Source: Chloroflexota bacterium (GTDB lineage Bacteria; Chloroflexota; Anaerolineae; Anaerolineales; Villigracilaceae). Taken from it: DNA of 36,414 nucleotides. Location of the stretch: positions 1 through 36,414 of the forward strand of contig JACAET010000026.1 in NCBI GenBank assembly GCA_013388685.1. The letters are read 5' to 3'. Shown here piece by piece: positions 33,281 to 36,414 of the stretch. The notes under the pieces are model-generated. The model did not search any database, had not been told where the DNA came from, and saw nothing but the letters and a program-made list of their open reading frames with translations. Within the stretch, counting starts at the first letter, position 1, and every line of letters starts with the position of its first letter. A program made the position numbers and the translations under genes.

Positions 33281-33688
33281 TTATTTCAACAATTTGGGAA
33301 TGACATCCAACATTTCGCTTCGCACCCGACGAAAGACCTGCATCTGCTCTTCGTCCGTTCCCTCCGCCTTAGCAGGGTCCACGAAACTGTGATGGATGCG
33401 TTTGCCCGCCCGCCCTGGCCAGACGGGGCATTCCTCCGCCGCCGAATCGCAGACCGTCACAACCAGGTCGAAATCCTTCGTCGGCAGTTCGTCAATGTGC
33501 TTGGATATGCCCACATGGACAATGCCAATTTCGTTGAGCACCTGAATCGCCTTGAGATGCACGTACCCGGCGGGCTTTGTGCCAGCGGAATATGCCTTCC
33601 ATTCGCTACCATAGTGCGCATTTACGATTGCTTCCGCCATTTGCGAACGGCAGGAATTGCCCGTGCAGAGAAAGAGGACAGTTTTCAT
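33281..33688 (-). CDS. arsC: Arsenate reductase, thioredoxin-coupled (low-molecular-weight phosphatase type)
   Basis: Reduces arsenate to arsenite using thioredoxin. The 135-residue form from the ATG at 33688 matches the family length; the frame open to 33790 has no homology. The phosphatase loop is C8-TGNSC13-R14-S, and the resolving pair C80 and C87 lies in VTVCDSAAEECPVWPG with the seven-residue spacing of the S. aureus pI258 enzyme (C10, C82, C89). HSFVDPAKAEG is also typical. An AGGAAGG is rather far (about 15 bases) upstream of the ATG. No arsR or arsB gene is near; it is next to the phosphate operon, which makes sense only loosely because arsenate enters through phosphate transport. 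Confidence 0.92.
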   Translation of the reverse strand: MKTVLFLCTGNSCRSQMAEAIVNAHYGSEWKAYSAGTKPAGYVHLKAIQVLNEIGIVHVGISKHIDELPTKDFDLVVTVCDSAAEECPVWPGRAGKRIHHSFVDPAKAEGTDEEQMQVFRRVRSEMLDVIPKLLK

Positions 33689-33754
33689 CGGTTCGCGCAA
33701 CCTTCCTGTAATAACGTCAGTTCGGGATAAGCGGACAAACGTCCCAAAAGCCTG

Positions 33755-33773
33755 CCCTGAGTATATCGAAGGG
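33755..33773. repeat. CCCTGAG...CGAAGGG-type short repeat
   Basis: CCCTGAGTATATCGAAGGG resembles the CCCTGAGCxTGTCGAAGGG repeat common between genes in many environmental bacteria. Located upstream of arsC. Confidence 0.45.
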
Positions 33774-33828
33774 TTTGGTTTTGCCGCCAAAACAGCACAC
33801 TGTAAGACCTTCGGGACGTTCTAAAGGA

Positions 33829-33867
33829 CTGAAAAGCGCGGCATTGTGAAATGAAATGTCCGCGCTT
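33829..33867 (-). terminator. Terminator of the pst-phoU operon
   Basis: On the minus strand, AAGCGCGG (33867-33860) pairs with CCGCGCTT (33841-33834) with a partly paired inner ACATT/AATG, followed by TTTTC. It lies 30 bp after the phoU stop codon. Confidence 0.65.
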
Positions 33868-33896
33868 ATGTTGTTAACAGCGATACGCCAAGGTTA

Positions 33897-34586
33897 TTAC
33901 TTCGGCTGATTCTTCCAAAACTCGTCGTCGGTGGCTTTGATTTCTTTCATTTCGCCCGTGACGATGAAGACCGTGCGTTCGCAGATGTTGGTCACCCGGT
34001 CGGCGAAGCGCTCGAGGTTGTGCGCCACCCACAGCAGCCAGTTGGCGCGTTCGATGGTCTTGGGGTCATGGATGACGAAGGTCATCAATTCGCGGTAGAC
34101 CTGATTATAGAGCGCGTCCACCTCATCGTCCTCGACAGGAAGCGTCCTTGCCGTTTGCGCATCTTCATTGACAAAGGCGGTCAGGGCGCGGTGGAGCATA
34201 TCCACGCCCTTTTGCGCCATGCGCGGCACGTCAATCAGCGGCTTGAGCAGAGGTTCGTCGCCCATGCGGATGTTGATATTGGCAATCCCCTTGGCGTAAT
34301 CGCCCATGCGCTCCAGTTCGGAAATGATCTCCAGAGAGGATGCCAGCAGGCGCAAGTCGCGCGCCATCGGCTGCTGGGTGGCGATGAGCGTTATCAAGTT
34401 GTTTTCGATGGCGAAACGTTTTTCGTTGATCGCTTGATCCTCTGCAAAAACTTTTTCGGCGGCTTTGATATCGCGCTTTTTGAGCGCATCGACCGAATCC
34501 AGTAGCGCCTGTTCGACCATGCTTCCCAGCACGAGGATTTCATCCTTGACTTGTTGCATTTCGATGTCAAAAGTTTTACGAAGCAT
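33897..34586 (-). CDS. phoU: Phosphate-specific transport system regulator PhoU
   Basis: 229 residues from the ATG at 34586, which has GAGGTG upstream; an ATG seven codons earlier is possible. Two helical PhoU repeats are present: each has an E/DxxxD metal-binding motif (ELERMGDYAKGIANI, near 88-105, and HNLERFADRVTNICERTVF, near 190-208). PhoU restrains the PstSCAB transporter and the phosphate-sensing kinase when phosphate is plentiful. It is the last gene of the pst operon on this strand, 100 bp after pstB. Confidence 0.95.
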   Translation of the reverse strand: MLRKTFDIEMQQVKDEILVLGSMVEQALLDSVDALKKRDIKAAEKVFAEDQAINEKRFAIENNLITLIATQQPMARDLRLLASSLEIISELERMGDYAKGIANINIRMGDEPLLKPLIDVPRMAQKGVDMLHRALTAFVNEDAQTARTLPVEDDEVDALYNQVYRELMTFVIHDPKTIERANWLLWVAHNLERFADRVTNICERTVFIVTGEMKEIKATDDEFWKNQPK

Positions 34587-34623
34587 AAGCACCTCAGATT
34601 TGTCCATTTTACTACCATAAGAT

Positions 34624-34649
34624 ACACAGGTACATAGGTATGCAGGCAG
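34624..34649. repeat. ACACAGGTACAT-type repeat between pstB and phoU
   Basis: Tandem degenerate units of ACAGGTAY/ATAGGTAT/GCAGGCAG. Resembles the units after pyrB (4-70) and icd (6223-6243). Confidence 0.45.
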
Positions 34650-34685
34650 CGCGCGTTTGCGTGTGTAAACACCGGTGTGTTTTCA

Positions 34686-35468
<783 letters not shown>

Positions 35469-35471
35469 GTG

Positions 35472-36359
35472 TTACCACCTGATTTGCAATTTGTTTCTCA
35501 GCAGGATCGCCAGCGCGTTCAGGCTGAGCAATACCGCCAGCAGGACGATAATTCCCGCCGCCGCCAGTTCCTGGAATTCGGCTTTGGGCAGCGAAACCCA
35601 GTTGAAGATTTGAATCGGCAGGACGGTGAACAGGTCCATTGGCCCTTTGAGGTCAAAGCGGATGTAGGTCAACGCGCCAATGGTGATGAGCGGAGCGGTC
35701 TCGCCGATGGCGCGCGAGATGGCAAGGATGGTGCCTGTCAATATCCCCGGCATGGCATAGGGCAGGACGTGGTTCTGGATGGTCTGCCATTTGGTGGCGC
35801 CGAGGGCGAGCGAAGCGTGCCGCACCGATTGCGGCACGGCGCGAATCGCCTCGCGCCCCGAGACGATGAGGATGGGCAGCACCAGCAGCGCCATGGTCAT
35901 CGAGCCGGCCAGCACACTGCGCCCAAATTCCAGCCCGCGCACGAACAAGCCCAAGCCCAACAAGCCGTAGATGATGGACGGCACGCCCGCCAGGTTGGAG
36001 ATATTGATTTCGATGAAGCGCGTCAGCCAGTTATCGGGGGCATATTCTTCGAGATAAATCGCCGCGCCCACGCCGATGGGAAACGCCATCAGCGAGGTCA
36101 GGCTGATCATCCACAGTGAGCCCTGCAGGGCGGAGCGCAAGCCCGATTTTTCGGGGAAGCGCGAGGGAAACTCTGTAAAAAATTCGGGACGCAGCCATTT
36201 GTAGCCGTCCAGGATGATGTCAATGAGCAGGATGGAGAGCAGAAACAAGCCGATGGTCACGGCGGCGAGGCTGACGATTTGGAAAATGCGTCCGTAGCGC
36301 AGACGCAGGTTCAGGCGGGGAGTGAAGCGCCCGTCCTCGTTTGCAAAAAATCCGTTCAT
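35472..36359 (-). CDS. pstA: Phosphate ABC transporter permease PstA
   Basis: 295 residues from the ATG at 36359, with GGGAGGTG just upstream; this start also overlaps the pstC stop codon (ATGA). Six membrane helices. The permease EAA loop is at [32 protein letters not shown], and [13 protein letters not shown] plus [19 protein letters not shown] and [14 protein letters not shown] are PstA signatures. Forms the channel with PstC. Confidence 0.97.
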   Translation of the reverse strand: MNGFFANEDGRFTPRLNLRLRYGRIFQIVSLAAVTIGLFLLSILLIDIILDGYKWLRPEFFTEFPSRFPEKSGLRSALQGSLWMISLTSLMAFPIGVGAAIYLEEYAPDNWLTRFIEINISNLAGVPSIIYGLLGLGLFVRGLEFGRSVLAGSMTMALLVLPILIVSGREAIRAVPQSVRHASLALGATKWQTIQNHVLPYAMPGILTGTILAISRAIGETAPLITIGALTYIRFDLKGPMDLFTVLPIQIFNWVSLPKAEFQELAAAGIIVLLAVLLSLNALAILLRNKLQIRW

Positions 36360-36414
36360 TCGTACACCTCCCGATAGCGGCGGGTGATCCAATTGCTGAT
36401 CAAATTCATGATGA
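36356..36414 (-). CDS. pstC: Phosphate ABC transporter permease PstC, C-terminal end (partial)
   Basis: Only the last 18 codons are inside the window ([18 protein letters not shown], then TGA). The hydrophobic-then-basic tail and the overlap with the pstA start fit PstC, the gene normally preceding pstA. The rest continues beyond the window. Confidence 0.75.
   Translation of the reverse strand, partial: IMNLISNWITRRYREVYE

Noticed and set aside
33689..33790. N-terminal extension of ArsC
   Set aside because: The extra 34 codons have no homology and run through a dispersed short repeat; the ATG at 33688 begins exactly at the family's first strand.

Overview
The window looks like chromosomal DNA of a high-GC bacterium, most likely a Chloroflexota member of the Anaerolineae type. 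This is inferred from gene content (a b6-type cytochrome b complex with a fused cytochrome c, stand-alone CAD-like dihydroorotase, MsrPQ, GT87 and GT-C-like membrane proteins) and from the many short palindromic intergenic repeats. No rRNA, tRNA, CRISPR array or complete transposon was seen.

Layout. 1-4800: pyrimidine genes pyrB and a CAD-like pyrC (both minus) flank a propeller lipoprotein, a NIF3/CutA-like small protein and a two-gene toxin-antitoxin cassette. 4823-12515: energy metabolism, with NADP isocitrate dehydrogenase, a minus-strand Rieske / cytochrome b / cytochrome b-c fusion operon, and the sdhCDAB operon. 12708-17733: a C39-like peptidase with SH3 domains, a 7TM-PAS-GGDEF diguanylate cyclase, and the msrPQ methionine sulfoxide repair pair. 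17835-27714: a GT87-like glycosyltransferase, a GNAT acetyltransferase, a small YvlD-like membrane protein, two tandem paralogous 554-residue membrane proteins, a P1-type peptidase, an AI-2E-family transporter and an FHA protein. 27834-30399: a nicotinamidase-like hydrolase and nicotinate phosphoribosyltransferase, together an NAD salvage pair. 30535-32851: an AT-rich island with a 29-residue membrane peptide and a two-gene ABC exporter, lying between two remnants of a flavin oxidoreductase gene. 33281-36414: thioredoxin-type ArsC, then phoU-pstB-pstA-(pstC), the phosphate uptake operon, read on the minus strand.

Most interesting points: (1) the AT-rich peptide-plus-exporter island that seems to have replaced the middle of a trimethylamine-dehydrogenase-like gene; (2) a promoter, leaderless leader ORF and intrinsic terminator in front of pyrC, resembling an attenuator; (3) a palindromic repeat read in frame inside the pyrC coding sequence; (4) a toxin gene whose predicted transcription start falls on its own ATG; (5) a tandem pair of undescribed GT-C-like membrane proteins. 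Everything was read by eye; family assignments rest on recognised motifs, not on searches.
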